A stretch of 8,629 bases of DNA from Lysobacteraceae bacterium. GTDB taxonomy: Bacteria; Pseudomonadota; Gammaproteobacteria; Steroidobacterales; Steroidobacteraceae. Location: assembly GCA_012516015.1 (NCBI GenBank), contig JAAYXG010000018.1:1-8629 (forward strand), in the 5' to 3' direction. Numbering within the stretch: position 1 is the stretch's first letter; each line of letters begins with the position of its first letter. Both the position numbers and the translations under genes were made by a program. This document shows positions 1 to 6,525 of the stretch, one piece after another. The notes beneath the pieces are model-generated. The model saw nothing but the letters and a program-made list of their open reading frames with translations. It did not search any database and was not told the origin of the DNA.

Positions 1-804
1 ATTCGGCGCGTCTTGGACAGAGCGTTGCGCGCGCAAAGCGAGCGCGAACAGGCAGTCATTGCTCAGGAGGATGCGCTCGCGCTGATCGCGCGTGCGGCGG
101 ACGGAGATGCGCGCCGTGCACTCAACATGCTCGAGCTTGCGCTCGATCTCGCGGCTGCGAACACCCCGCCCGAGATCACCGAAGCCATTGCGAAGGAAGT
201 CGCGAGCGGGGGATTGCGGCGCTTCGACAAGCAAGGCGAAGCCTTCTACGACCAGATCTCGGCGCTTCACAAATCCGTGCGCGGCAGCGACCCGGATGCG
301 GCGCTCTATTGGCTTTGCCGCATGTTGGACGGAGGCTGCGATCCGCGGTACATCGCGAGACGCGTGCTGCGCATGTCGTTCGAGGATATCGGCCTCGCGG
401 ATCCGCGCGGACAGACGCTCGCGCTCGAAGCGTGCGAGATCTACGAGCGCTTGGGCAGCCCGGAAGGCGAGCTCGCGATCGCCGAAGCGGTCGTGTTCCT
501 CGCATGCGCCGCGAAGAGCAACGCTGTCTACACGGCGTTCGGCGAAGCAATGGAAGATGCAGCGAAGTACGGTTCGCTCGAAGTCCCGATGCATCTGCGC
601 AATGCGCCGACCCGCTTGATGAAGCAGCTCGGCTACGGCAAGGGCTACCGCTATGCGCACGATGAGCCCGATGCCTTCGCGGCGGGAGAGAAATACTTCC
701 CCGAAGGCATGCCCGAGCGCGAATACTATCGCCCGGTGCCGCGAGGCCTCGAGATCAAGATCGGCGAAGCAATGCAGAGAAGAAAGAAGAGCAGTGACGG
801 ATGA
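1..804 (+). CDS. rarA: Replication-associated recombination protein RarA (MgsA), 3' part
   Basis: This is the C-terminal 267 residues of a RarA/MgsA/WRNIP1-family AAA+ ATPase, which acts at stalled replication forks and on single-stranded DNA. The reading frame is open through the left edge, so the N-terminal Walker A and B region lies outside. Roughly 40% of a usual ~440-residue protein is missing. Visible hallmarks are the sensor-2-like GDARRALNMLE, then FYDQISALHKSVRGSDPDAA and MLDGGCDPRYIARR of the tetramerisation part, SFEDIGLADP, KSNAVYTAF, and the conserved tail with HLRNAPTRLMKQLGYGKGY and YFPEGM. The TTG at position 13 lies inside the family domain and is not a real start. serS follows on the same strand 141 bp later, as in E. 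coli. Identification is by recognised motifs and synteny; the family is near certain. Confidence 0.95.
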   Translation: MRRVLDRALRAQSEREQAVIAQEDALALIARAADGDARRALNMLELALDLAAANTPPEITEAIAKEVASGGLRRFDKQGEAFYDQISALHKSVRGSDPDAALYWLCRMLDGGCDPRYIARRVLRMSFEDIGLADPRGQTLALEACEIYERLGSPEGELAIAEAVVFLACAAKSNAVYTAFGEAMEDAAKYGSLEVPMHLRNAPTRLMKQLGYGKGYRYAHDEPDAFAAGEKYFPEGMPEREYYRPVPRGLEIKIGEAMQRRKKSSDG

Positions 805-816
805 AGGGACGGGTGA

Positions 817-2222
<1,406 letters not shown>

Positions 2223-2223
<1 letters not shown>

Positions 2224-2256
2224 GGCAAGGGCTTGGGGCCTGGGGCTTGGGGCAAG
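2223..2256 (+). repeat. G-rich heptad array, left copy (possible G-quadruplex)
   Basis: Starting at the last base of the serS stop codon there are consecutive units of the form GGGCTTG or GGGCCTG (2229-2256), preceded by a 6-base GGGCAA. Five runs of three or four Gs are separated by 3 nt, which meets the usual sequence rule for a G-quadruplex on the + strand. Bases 2227-2252 are also nearly perfectly complementary to 2367-2392, with one C-A mismatch and one G-T wobble. Confidence 0.75.
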
Positions 2257-2296
2257 AAGGCAAGAACTCGTCTGCCGACGCGGAGTGTTCAGAGTC

Positions 2297-2330
2297 AAAA
2301 AAGGGCGCTGCGATTTTCGCAGCGCCCCTT
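2297..2330 (-). terminator. Intrinsic terminator of yccA
   Basis: Read on the minus strand this is a 10-bp perfect GC-rich stem (arms 2318-2327 and 2303-2312, GGGCGCTGCG/CGCAGCGCCC) with a 5-nt loop, followed by six Ts (complement of 2297-2302). It lies about 70 nt beyond the yccA stop codon. On the plus strand the stem is followed only by CTTGTC, so it is a weak terminator for serS at best. Confidence 0.9.
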
Positions 2331-2360
2331 GTCATCGAAGCGAAGCTCTAGGCGCTCTGG

Positions 2361-2390
2361 CCCGAACCCCAGGCCCCAAGCCCCAAGCCC
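2361..2390 (-). repeat. G-rich heptad array, right copy (inverted)
   Basis: On the minus strand this reads as GGGCTTG, GGGCTTG, GGGCCTG units with five G-runs (complement of C-runs at 2361-2363, 2367-2370, 2374-2377, 2381-2384 and 2388-2390). It is the mirror partner of the array at 2223-2256 and lies 6 nt past the yccA stop codon, so each convergent gene ends in a G-rich transcript tail. Confidence 0.75.
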
Positions 2391-2396
2391 TTATCG

Positions 2397-3065
2397 TCAG
2401 TCGTCCGACGCCGCTCCCAACAGATGGAGCAGGCTCAAGAACATGTTGTAGAGGCTGACGTACAACGTGATCGTCGCCATGATGTAGTTCGTCTCGCCGC
2501 CGCGCACGATATGGCTCGTCTGCCACAACATGATGCCGCCGCTCACGATCACGAACATGCCGGATGCGACCAGCGACAGCGTCGATAGCTGGAAGAAATA
2601 CGCGATGAGTCCGAGCACGAACGCGCCGATGACGCCGATCATGAGGAAGCCGCCTAGGAAGCTGAAGTCGCGCTCGCTCTTGATCGCGTAGGCGGACAAA
2701 CCGAGGAACGCAGCGGCGGTCGTGCCGAGCGCCGTCATCACGAGCTGCGAGCCGTTCGGCAGCGCTTGTAGGTACAGCTCGAGAATCGGCCCGAGCGTCA
2801 GTCCGAGGAAACCCGTCAACGCAAAGGTCCAGACGAGCCCCCAACCGCTGTTTTGGGTCTTGTGGACCGCGAACAGAAGGCCGAAGTAAACGAGCAGCGT
2901 CATCAAGCCAAATGGCGGCAAGTTGAGCGCCATCGACACGCCGGCCATTACAGCGCTGAATGCGAGAGTGGCGCCAAGCAACAGATACGTGTTGCGAAGA
3001 ACTTTGTTCGTCGTCAGCGCGGAGGGACGCGCGCCTGTGACAACGGAACTGGGATAACGCTCCAT
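2397..3065 (-). CDS. yccA: Bax inhibitor-1 family inner-membrane protein YccA
   Basis: This 222-residue polytopic protein of the BI-1/YccA family has about seven hydrophobic segments from residue ~25 onward. In E. coli, YccA is a substrate and modulator of the membrane protease FtsH and protects SecY in jammed translocons. The match to E. coli YccA is visible by eye at both ends: KVLRNTYLLLGATLAFSAV near the N-terminus and GGETNYIMATITLYVSLYN at the C-terminus, with GFLGLTLGPIL and FSFLGGFLMIG between. Length equals the family norm. The ATG at 3065 is supported by AGGAGA five bases upstream (3071-3076). It is a single-gene leftward unit ending in a strong terminator and converging on serS. 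Whether the FtsH role is conserved here is inferred from orthology. Confidence 0.93.
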   Translation of the reverse strand: MERYPSSVVTGARPSALTTNKVLRNTYLLLGATLAFSAVMAGVSMALNLPPFGLMTLLVYFGLLFAVHKTQNSGWGLVWTFALTGFLGLTLGPILELYLQALPNGSQLVMTALGTTAAAFLGLSAYAIKSERDFSFLGGFLMIGVIGAFVLGLIAYFFQLSTLSLVASGMFVIVSGGIMLWQTSHIVRGGETNYIMATITLYVSLYNMFLSLLHLLGAASDD

Positions 3066-3070
3066 TCGAC

Positions 3071-3076
3071 TCTCCT
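3071..3076 (-). promoter_or_regulatory. Ribosome binding site of yccA
   Basis: The minus-strand sequence AGGAGA is followed by five bases (GTCGA) and then the ATG at 3065-3063. This fixes the start codon. Confidence 0.8.
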
Positions 3077-3147
3077 ACGGTGAATACCGGTCAGCGAACT
3101 TGGACTCAAACGGCAACCGCGAGTTTCCTCCGCGGCCGGGTATCTGG

Positions 3148-3178
3148 ATTCTAGCAATTTTGTTCGGCACCACATCAA
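3148..3178 (-). promoter_or_regulatory. Possible promoter of yccA
   Basis: On the minus strand TTGATG (complement of 3173-3178) and TAGAAT (complement of 3148-3153) resemble sigma-70 -35 and -10 elements. The 19-bp spacer is longer than ideal. A start near 3141 would give a leader of about 75 nt. The surrounding AT-rich patch (ATTTTGTT) is unusual for this GC-rich window. Confidence 0.35.
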
Positions 3179-3223
3179 GGTAAGTGTGGACGCATCAATT
3201 TCAAGGACTTAGCTCAACAAGAG

Positions 3224-3356
3224 TGCGGTTGCGCACATCGGCTGTCCTGCCGATGTGTCGAACCCACTCGGCGTGGGTTCTGTAATCCCACCCACGACCA
3301 AACGAAAAAGGCCCTCTGCGAGGGCCTTTCATTTGTCTGGCGGAAGGGGTGGGATT
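3224..3356 (-). repeat. tRNA-linked tandem repeat, distal copy
   Basis: This copy of the repeat unit behind tRNA-Ser matches 3396-3527 over 133 positions with one single-base indel (3304) and one substitution (A at 3331 versus G at 3502). In minus-strand direction it starts with the last 19 nt of the tRNA including CCA (3356-3338). Next come a terminator-like hairpin (3326-3310), T-arm-like pieces (around 3258-3291) and a 9-bp stem CACATCGGC/GCCGATGTG (3234-3242 with 3249-3257). It holds no intact tRNA; only the acceptor/T-arm 3' end is present. Confidence 0.9.
3305..3329 (-). terminator. Terminator-like hairpin in distal repeat copy
   Basis: The minus-strand hairpin GGCCCTC-GCA-GAGGGCC (3326-3310) is flanked by three As on the 5' side and five Ts on the 3' side. 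It duplicates the hairpin at 3476-3500. It could act as a second stop for transcripts that pass the first. Confidence 0.7.
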
Positions 3357-3395
3357 GCACTCGGCACGTCCATGTGCCTCGCCCTCCGGGCAACC
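3357..3395 (-). other. Spacer between the two repeat copies
   Basis: These 39 bp separate the repeat copies and are not duplicated in this window. They contain a small hairpin, GGCAC-GTCCAT-GTGCC (3363-3378). Together with one repeat copy they make up the 171-172-bp period. No similar sequence follows the distal copy below 3224, so the tandem array stops part-way through a unit. Confidence 0.6.
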
Positions 3396-3527
3396 TGCGG
3401 TTGCGCACATCGGCTGTCCTGCCGATGTGTCGAACCCACTCGGCGTGGGTTCTGTAATCCCACCCACGACCAAACAAAAAGGCCCTCTGCGAGGGCCTTT
3501 CGTTTGTCTGGCGGAAGGGGTGGGATT
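3396..3527 (-). repeat. tRNA-linked tandem repeat, proximal copy
   Basis: This copy is continuous with the intact tRNA-Ser: its first 19 nt (3527-3509 on the minus strand) are the real tRNA 3' end with CCA. It then carries the tRNA terminator hairpin, the T-arm-like stems and the CACATCGGC/GCCGATGTG stem (3406-3414 with 3421-3429). The displacement from the distal copy is 172 bp on one side of the indel and 171 bp on the other. Confidence 0.9.
3476..3500 (-). terminator. Intrinsic terminator of tRNA-Ser
   Basis: On the minus strand the perfect 7-bp stem GGCCCTC-GCA-GAGGGCC (3497-3481) is extended by A-T pairs and followed by five Ts. It lies about 10 nt beyond the encoded CCA of the tRNA. 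Outer bases CAAAC (3471-3475) and GTTTG (3502-3506) can lengthen the stem. Confidence 0.88.
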
Positions 3528-3598
3528 CGAACCCACGAAGAGCTTGCGCTCTTGCCGGTTTTCAAGACCGGTGCATTCAACCGCTCTGCCACCCTTCC
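3509..3598 (-). tRNA. serT: tRNA-Ser, anticodon UGA
   Basis: This 90-nt serine tRNA includes an encoded CCA (3511-3509). The acceptor stem GGAAGGG (3598-3592) pairs with CCCTTCC (3519-3513), with G73 as discriminator. The anticodon stem-loop is CCGGT-CTTGAAA-ACCGG with anticodon UGA at 3564-3562, reading UCA and, by wobble, other UCN codons. A long variable arm with a 6-bp stem (AAGAGC/GCTCTT, 3538-3553) marks it as class II, tRNA-Ser rather than Leu or Tyr given the anticodon. The T-arm is GTGGG-TTCGAAT-CCCAC. It closely resembles E. coli tRNA-Ser(UGA). It has its own promoter and terminator and is followed by partial duplications of its 3' end. The symbol is by analogy with E. coli. Confidence 0.97.
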
Positions 3599-3612
3599 GC
3601 AGCCGGGCCGCC

Positions 3613-3641
3613 TGTGTACCGTGGGAACCGTCGGGTGTAAA
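3613..3641 (-). promoter_or_regulatory. Promoter of tRNA-Ser
   Basis: On the minus strand TTTACA (complement of 3636-3641) and TACACA (complement of 3613-3618) are separated by 17 bp. A start near 3606 would leave an 8-nt leader before the tRNA. The bases after the -10 (GGCGGCCCGGC) form a GC-rich discriminator of the kind seen at stringently controlled stable-RNA promoters. The -10 is a poor match to consensus. Confidence 0.5.
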
Positions 3642-3654
3642 GAGGTTGCCTTTT

Positions 3655-4179
3655 CTAGCGCGCTTGCCGCAGCTCCTTGTAATAGAAGGTCGTCGGACAG
3701 AGCCGTCCATCCGGCCAGAGCGCGTAGTTGGGGATTTCTCCGCAGCGTCGCCAGCCGTGGCGCACGTACAGCCGCGCCGCTGCAGAATCGGTCACTGTGT
3801 CGAGCACGAGCAGCCATCTGCCGGCGGCGCGCGCCGCTTCCTCGGCAGCTTGGAGGAGCGCCGCACCCACACCGGCGTTCCGTGCGCGCCGATGCACGAG
3901 CATCTTCGCGAGGTCGGCTCGATGCGGCTGGTTCTCGGGTACCGCGAAGATGACGCTGAGCGTTCCCACGATCACGCCATCCGCATCTTTGGCGCCGATC
4001 ACGATGCGCTCGCCGCGATCGACGCTGTCGCTGCTGCTTCGCCAGAAGCGTTCCGCCTTCTTGCGAGATAAGGGATGCATGAAGCTGACCGATGCGCCGC
4101 CTTCCACACAGTCGATGAGGACGTCGCTGAGCTCCGCCACTTCTCGTTCGCCGAGAGACGCGAGGACTTCGACGGACAT
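3655..4179 (-). CDS. GNAT family N-acetyltransferase
   Basis: This 174-residue protein has the length and layout of a single-domain GNAT acetyltransferase, which moves an acetyl group from acetyl-CoA to an amine. The acetyl-CoA binding motif A is clear at about residues 92-115 (KMLVHRRARNAGVGAALL, with R-x-x-G-x-G at 100-105). Residues 121-142 (RWLLVLDTVTDSAAARLYVRHGW) form motif B, where the short-chain xxxAxxLYxxxGW pattern is typical. The C-terminal YALWPDGRLCPTTFYYKEL is common in a GNAT subgroup near fosfomycin/phosphinothricin-like acetyltransferases, but the substrate cannot be told. The start at 4179 keeps the subgroup's N-terminal helix (VSFMHPLSRKKAERFW). It lies 3 nt after the stop of the HupE/UreJ gene, so both are probably co-transcribed. 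No metal-related residue pattern links it to nickel. Confidence 0.88.
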   Translation of the reverse strand: MSVEVLASLGEREVAELSDVLIDCVEGGASVSFMHPLSRKKAERFWRSSSDSVDRGERIVIGAKDADGVIVGTLSVIFAVPENQPHRADLAKMLVHRRARNAGVGAALLQAAEEAARAAGRWLLVLDTVTDSAAARLYVRHGWRRCGEIPNYALWPDGRLCPTTFYYKELRQAR

Positions 4180-4182
4180 GAA

Positions 4183-4764
4183 CTACCCGAACGTCAGGAC
4201 GACACCGATGCCGGCAATCACGCCGCCGCTGACATGGATGGCCGTCTGTGCGCGCCTGCCGAGCTCGCGCGCCCGCAGGGTCAGCCACAATCCGGCGCCA
4301 TGTAGCAGCGCGGTCGAGAGTACGAAGCCCGTGCCGAAGGCGAGGAGAGAAGTCCCTGCCATCTCAGTGCCATGCGCATAACCGTGAAACAGCGCGAACG
4401 CCGCGACGGCGACGGTGGCGATCATGACCGGCGGCGCGTGTGTGGAGACGATCGCCGCGCCGAACGCAATGAGCGAGAGCGCGATGACGAGCTCGACGCT
4501 TGCGAGCGCGAAGCCGCTCGTCGCGAGGACGGCACCGATCGACATCGACGCGATGAAGGCAATCGGAAGCGCCGCTCGCACGGATCCTTCGAAGCGGCTT
4601 GCGAGGATGCCGACCGCAAGCATCGCGAGGAGGTGATCGATTCCTCCGAAAGGATGCGTGAATCCGTGTACGAACGTGCTGGCCTCGTGCCCAGGATGCG
4701 CGAGCGCTGCTCCCGGCAGTAGAAGCAAACCGATCGCGAGTCGTCGAGCAGAATGTGGCCTCAT
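4183..4764 (-). CDS. HupE/UreJ family membrane protein (putative nickel transporter)
   Basis: This 193-residue polytopic protein begins with a signal-peptide-like stretch ([16 protein letters not shown], residues 7-22). HPGH follows directly after the predicted cleavage point, as in HupE/UreJ proteins. The family signature [16 protein letters not shown] lies at residues 37-51. A second polar cluster in a helix, [10 protein letters not shown] (125-134, with H126, H130 and E133), is the expected metal-binding pair. About six further hydrophobic segments follow. HupE and UreJ are thought to bring nickel to hydrogenase or urease maturation; cobalt is possible for some members. The ATG at 4764 is preferred over one 19 codons upstream because GGAG lies 7 nt before it (4772-4775) and the signal peptide starts there. 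It is divergent from ureG and upstream of the GNAT gene, which fits a urease-associated nickel role. Confidence 0.87.
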   Translation of the reverse strand: MRPHSARRLAIGLLLLPGAALAHPGHEASTFVHGFTHPFGGIDHLLAMLAVGILASRFEGSVRAALPIAFIASMSIGAVLATSGFALASVELVIALSLIAFGAAIVSTHAPPVMIATVAVAAFALFHGYAHGTEMAGTSLLAFGTGFVLSTALLHGAGLWLTLRARELGRRAQTAIHVSGGVIAGIGVVLTFG

Positions 4765-4906
4765 CGTCGATCTCCGGAGCAACTCGGGAGGCAGTGAAAT
4801 CGCGTCGGCGTCCTCGCGCAATACGTCAAACGACGTGATGCGTACGCTCGGTACGCTCCGCTCGGCATCGTATCATCCGCGCAGGCTCTCACTTGAACGC
4901 GCGCAC
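4765..4906. promoter_or_regulatory. Divergent HupE/UreJ-ureG intergenic region with inverted repeat
   Basis: These 142 bp must hold promoters for both directions. An inverted repeat ACGTC-AAAC-GACGT (4823-4836) lies near the centre. On the minus strand it contains TTGACG, a possible -35 for the leftward pair, though no good -10 follows at 17 bp. Rightward, TATCAT at 4871-4876 is a possible -10 for ureG with a ~24-nt leader, again without a clear -35. A short direct repeat GTACGCTC occurs at 4842 and 4851. No GTATGA-N16-TCATAC NikR-type operator is seen. The promoter and operator calls are tentative. Confidence 0.35.
4772..4775 (-). promoter_or_regulatory. Ribosome binding site of the HupE/UreJ gene
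   Basis: The minus-strand GGAG lies seven bases before the ATG at 4764-4762. It decides between this start and the upstream in-frame ATG at 4821, which would put 19 charged residues before the signal peptide. Confidence 0.6.
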
Positions 4907-5527
4907 ATGTCCAAGACTGATGTACTGCGGCTCGGCGTCGGCGGTCCGGTTGGATCGGGGAAGACGGCGCTCGTCGATGCGCTCTGTAAGCGCATGCGCG
5001 AGCGCTACGACATCGCGGTCGTGACGAACGACATTTACACGCGAGAAGACGCCGAGTTCCTGATCCGCAGCGAAGCGTTGCCGAAGGAGCGCATTCGCGG
5101 CGTCGAGACCGGCGGCTGCCCGCATACCGCGATTCGGGAAGACGCGTCGATGAACCTCGCAGCCATCGACGGGCTGATCGCCGAGTATCGCAACTTGGAC
5201 TTGATCATCGTGGAAAGCGGCGGCGACAACCTTGCCGCGACATTCAGTCCCGAGCTTTCCGATCTCACCCTCTACGTGATCGATGTCGCGGCGGGCGACA
5301 AGATCCCGCGCAAAGGCGGGCCGGGCATCATGCGATCCGACCTGCTCATCATCAACAAGATCGACCTCGCGCCGTACGTCGGGGCTTCGCTCGAAGTCAT
5401 GGATCGGGATGCACGCAAGATGCGCGGCGAGCGGCCTTTCGTGTTCACGAACTTGAAGACCGGGCAGGGCTTGGATGAGGTGATCGCGTTCATCGAGCGA
5501 GAAGGGATGCTTCAGCAGCGATCGTGA
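4907..5527 (+). CDS. ureG: Urease accessory GTPase UreG
   Basis: UreG is the SIMIBI-class GTPase that couples GTP hydrolysis to nickel delivery into apo-urease with UreD/UreH, UreF and UreE in the cytoplasm. The 206-residue product has the usual length. Features in order are the P-loop GPVGSGKT (13-20), the CPH nickel-binding motif (C71-P72-H73) in [17 protein letters not shown], the VESGGDNL switch region (102-109), [17 protein letters not shown] (124-140), and the guanine-specificity NKID (150-153). CPH with this context separates it from hydrogenase HypB. The ATG at 4907 gives the family N-terminus; there is no clear Shine-Dalgarno sequence. The gene stands alone, divergent from HupE/UreJ and convergent (21-bp gap, no visible terminator) with the response regulator. 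No ureABC, ureD, ureE or ureF is visible, unlike the usual cluster. Confidence 0.96.
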   Translation: MSKTDVLRLGVGGPVGSGKTALVDALCKRMRERYDIAVVTNDIYTREDAEFLIRSEALPKERIRGVETGGCPHTAIREDASMNLAAIDGLIAEYRNLDLIIVESGGDNLAATFSPELSDLTLYVIDVAAGDKIPRKGGPGIMRSDLLIINKIDLAPYVGASLEVMDRDARKMRGERPFVFTNLKTGQGLDEVIAFIEREGMLQQRS

Positions 5528-5548
5528 TGTCGTCTCAATCACGAGGCG

Positions 5549-6502
5549 CTAGCCGGCCAACAGCCGCACGGCGCGCGCCGCCGCTGCGGCCCGATTCTCC
5601 ACGCCGAGCTTTACGAATACCTGCTCGAGGTGCTTGTTCACCGTACGCGGGCTGATCGCAAGAATCTCTCCTATCTCTCGATTCGACTTGCCGCGGCTGA
5701 TCCAGAGCAGCACTTCCGCTTCGCGACCCGTGAGCGAGAGTCTCGTTTGCAGAATTCGCTCCTCGGCTCGAGCGCCGATCTCGGCGACGCGAAAGAGAAT
5801 CTCGTCCGGGCCGATCCGGCTGACCAAGGAAATCTCCAGCCGGCGCTCGCCGACCTGCACGGTGACTCGCCCGCTCGGCGGCGCAGCGCCGCGTGTTTGG
5901 GTGAGCTGGGATACGATCGACTGCGGCAGGCTCGTACCGCCGTCCGGCATCAGCTCGCTCAGGAGTTGCTTCGCTTTCGGCGTGCACCAGCAGAGGCGGC
6001 CATTGCGGTCCGTTGCGATCAAGAACCGCCCGGACGCATCGAGTGCCGCATGCGTGCCGTTCGCGATTCGCGCGTTGGCAAGATGGACGCGAATGCGGGC
6101 AAGCAGCTCATCGACGACGATGGGCTTCGTCACGTAGTCGACGCCGCCGGCCGCGAGGCCTTCGACGACGTGCTCCGTCTCGCTCAAGCCGGTCATGAAG
6201 ATCACGGGCAAGTGAGCGAGCAGTTTCTCGCGCTTGAGCCGCCGACACGCCTCGAAGCCGTCGATTCCCGGCATGACCGCGTCCATCAGCACGAGATCCG
6301 GCGTGATCTGATCTACGAGCTCGAGCGCGCTGCCGCCGTCGGTCGCGATCAACACGGTGAAGCCCGCCTGATCGAGCGTATCCGTGAGAAAGCCGAGCGT
6401 GTCCGGCGTGTCGTCCACGACGAGCACGGTGTCTTTCTTGAGTGGCTCGGCCGCTTGTGACGTTCTCCCAGCCCGAATGTCGAGTGCCGCTTCGTTTCGC
6501 AT
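5549..6502 (-). CDS. Response regulator: receiver, PAS-like middle, LuxR-type DNA-binding domain
   Basis: This 317-residue cytoplasmic transcription factor is the probable partner of the kinase encoded 23 nt upstream. The receiver domain covers residues ~25-145 with the acidic pair D30/D31, phospho-acceptor D74 (LMDAVMPG), T104 (FMTGLS) and K126 (TKP), so all key residues are present. Residues ~150-245 look PAS-like (GRFLIATDRNGRLCWCTPKAKQLL, then a beta-rich stretch). The C-terminus (255-317) is a LuxR/NarL-type helix-turn-helix (LTGREAEVLLWISRGKSNREIG, SPRTVNKHLEQVFVKLGV). The ATG at 6502 is chosen because AGAGG lies five bases upstream (6508-6512) and upstream starts would run inside the kinase gene. 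Targets are unknown; ureG and the HupE/UreJ gene are the nearest candidates, by position only. Confidence 0.92.
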   Translation of the reverse strand: MRNEAALDIRAGRTSQAAEPLKKDTVLVVDDTPDTLGFLTDTLDQAGFTVLIATDGGSALELVDQITPDLVLMDAVMPGIDGFEACRRLKREKLLAHLPVIFMTGLSETEHVVEGLAAGGVDYVTKPIVVDELLARIRVHLANARIANGTHAALDASGRFLIATDRNGRLCWCTPKAKQLLSELMPDGGTSLPQSIVSQLTQTRGAAPPSGRVTVQVGERRLEISLVSRIGPDEILFRVAEIGARAEERILQTRLSLTGREAEVLLWISRGKSNREIGEILAISPRTVNKHLEQVFVKLGVENRAAAAARAVRLLAG

Positions 6503-6507
6503 CGATA

Positions 6508-6512
6508 CCTCT
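6508..6512 (-). promoter_or_regulatory. Ribosome binding site of the response regulator
   Basis: The minus-strand AGAGG is followed by five bases and then the ATG at 6502-6500. It sits in the 23-bp gap behind the kinase stop codon. It argues against longer versions of the regulator that overlap the kinase gene. Confidence 0.65.
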
Positions 6513-6525
6513 TTTTGGACTCTAC

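Noticed and set aside
3224..3527. CRISPR array or phage attL/attR pair
   Set aside because: There are only two copies of a long unit with one 39-bp spacer, so it is not a CRISPR array. For an att pair, identity would usually stop at the tRNA end, and no integrase or inserted genes lie between the copies.
3201..3953. Long open frames on both strands across the tRNA and repeat region, including a minus-strand frame with internally repeated peptides
   Set aside because: They read through the tRNA-Ser, its terminator and the repeats. The peptide repeats merely mirror the DNA duplication. Translations of tRNA-Ser antisense such as GGIRTHEELALL are well-known false proteins. No ribosome site or family match supports them.
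4860..4880. NikR operator upstream of ureG
   Set aside because: GTATCAT at 4870 only loosely resembles a half-site, and no second half-site lies at the proper distance.
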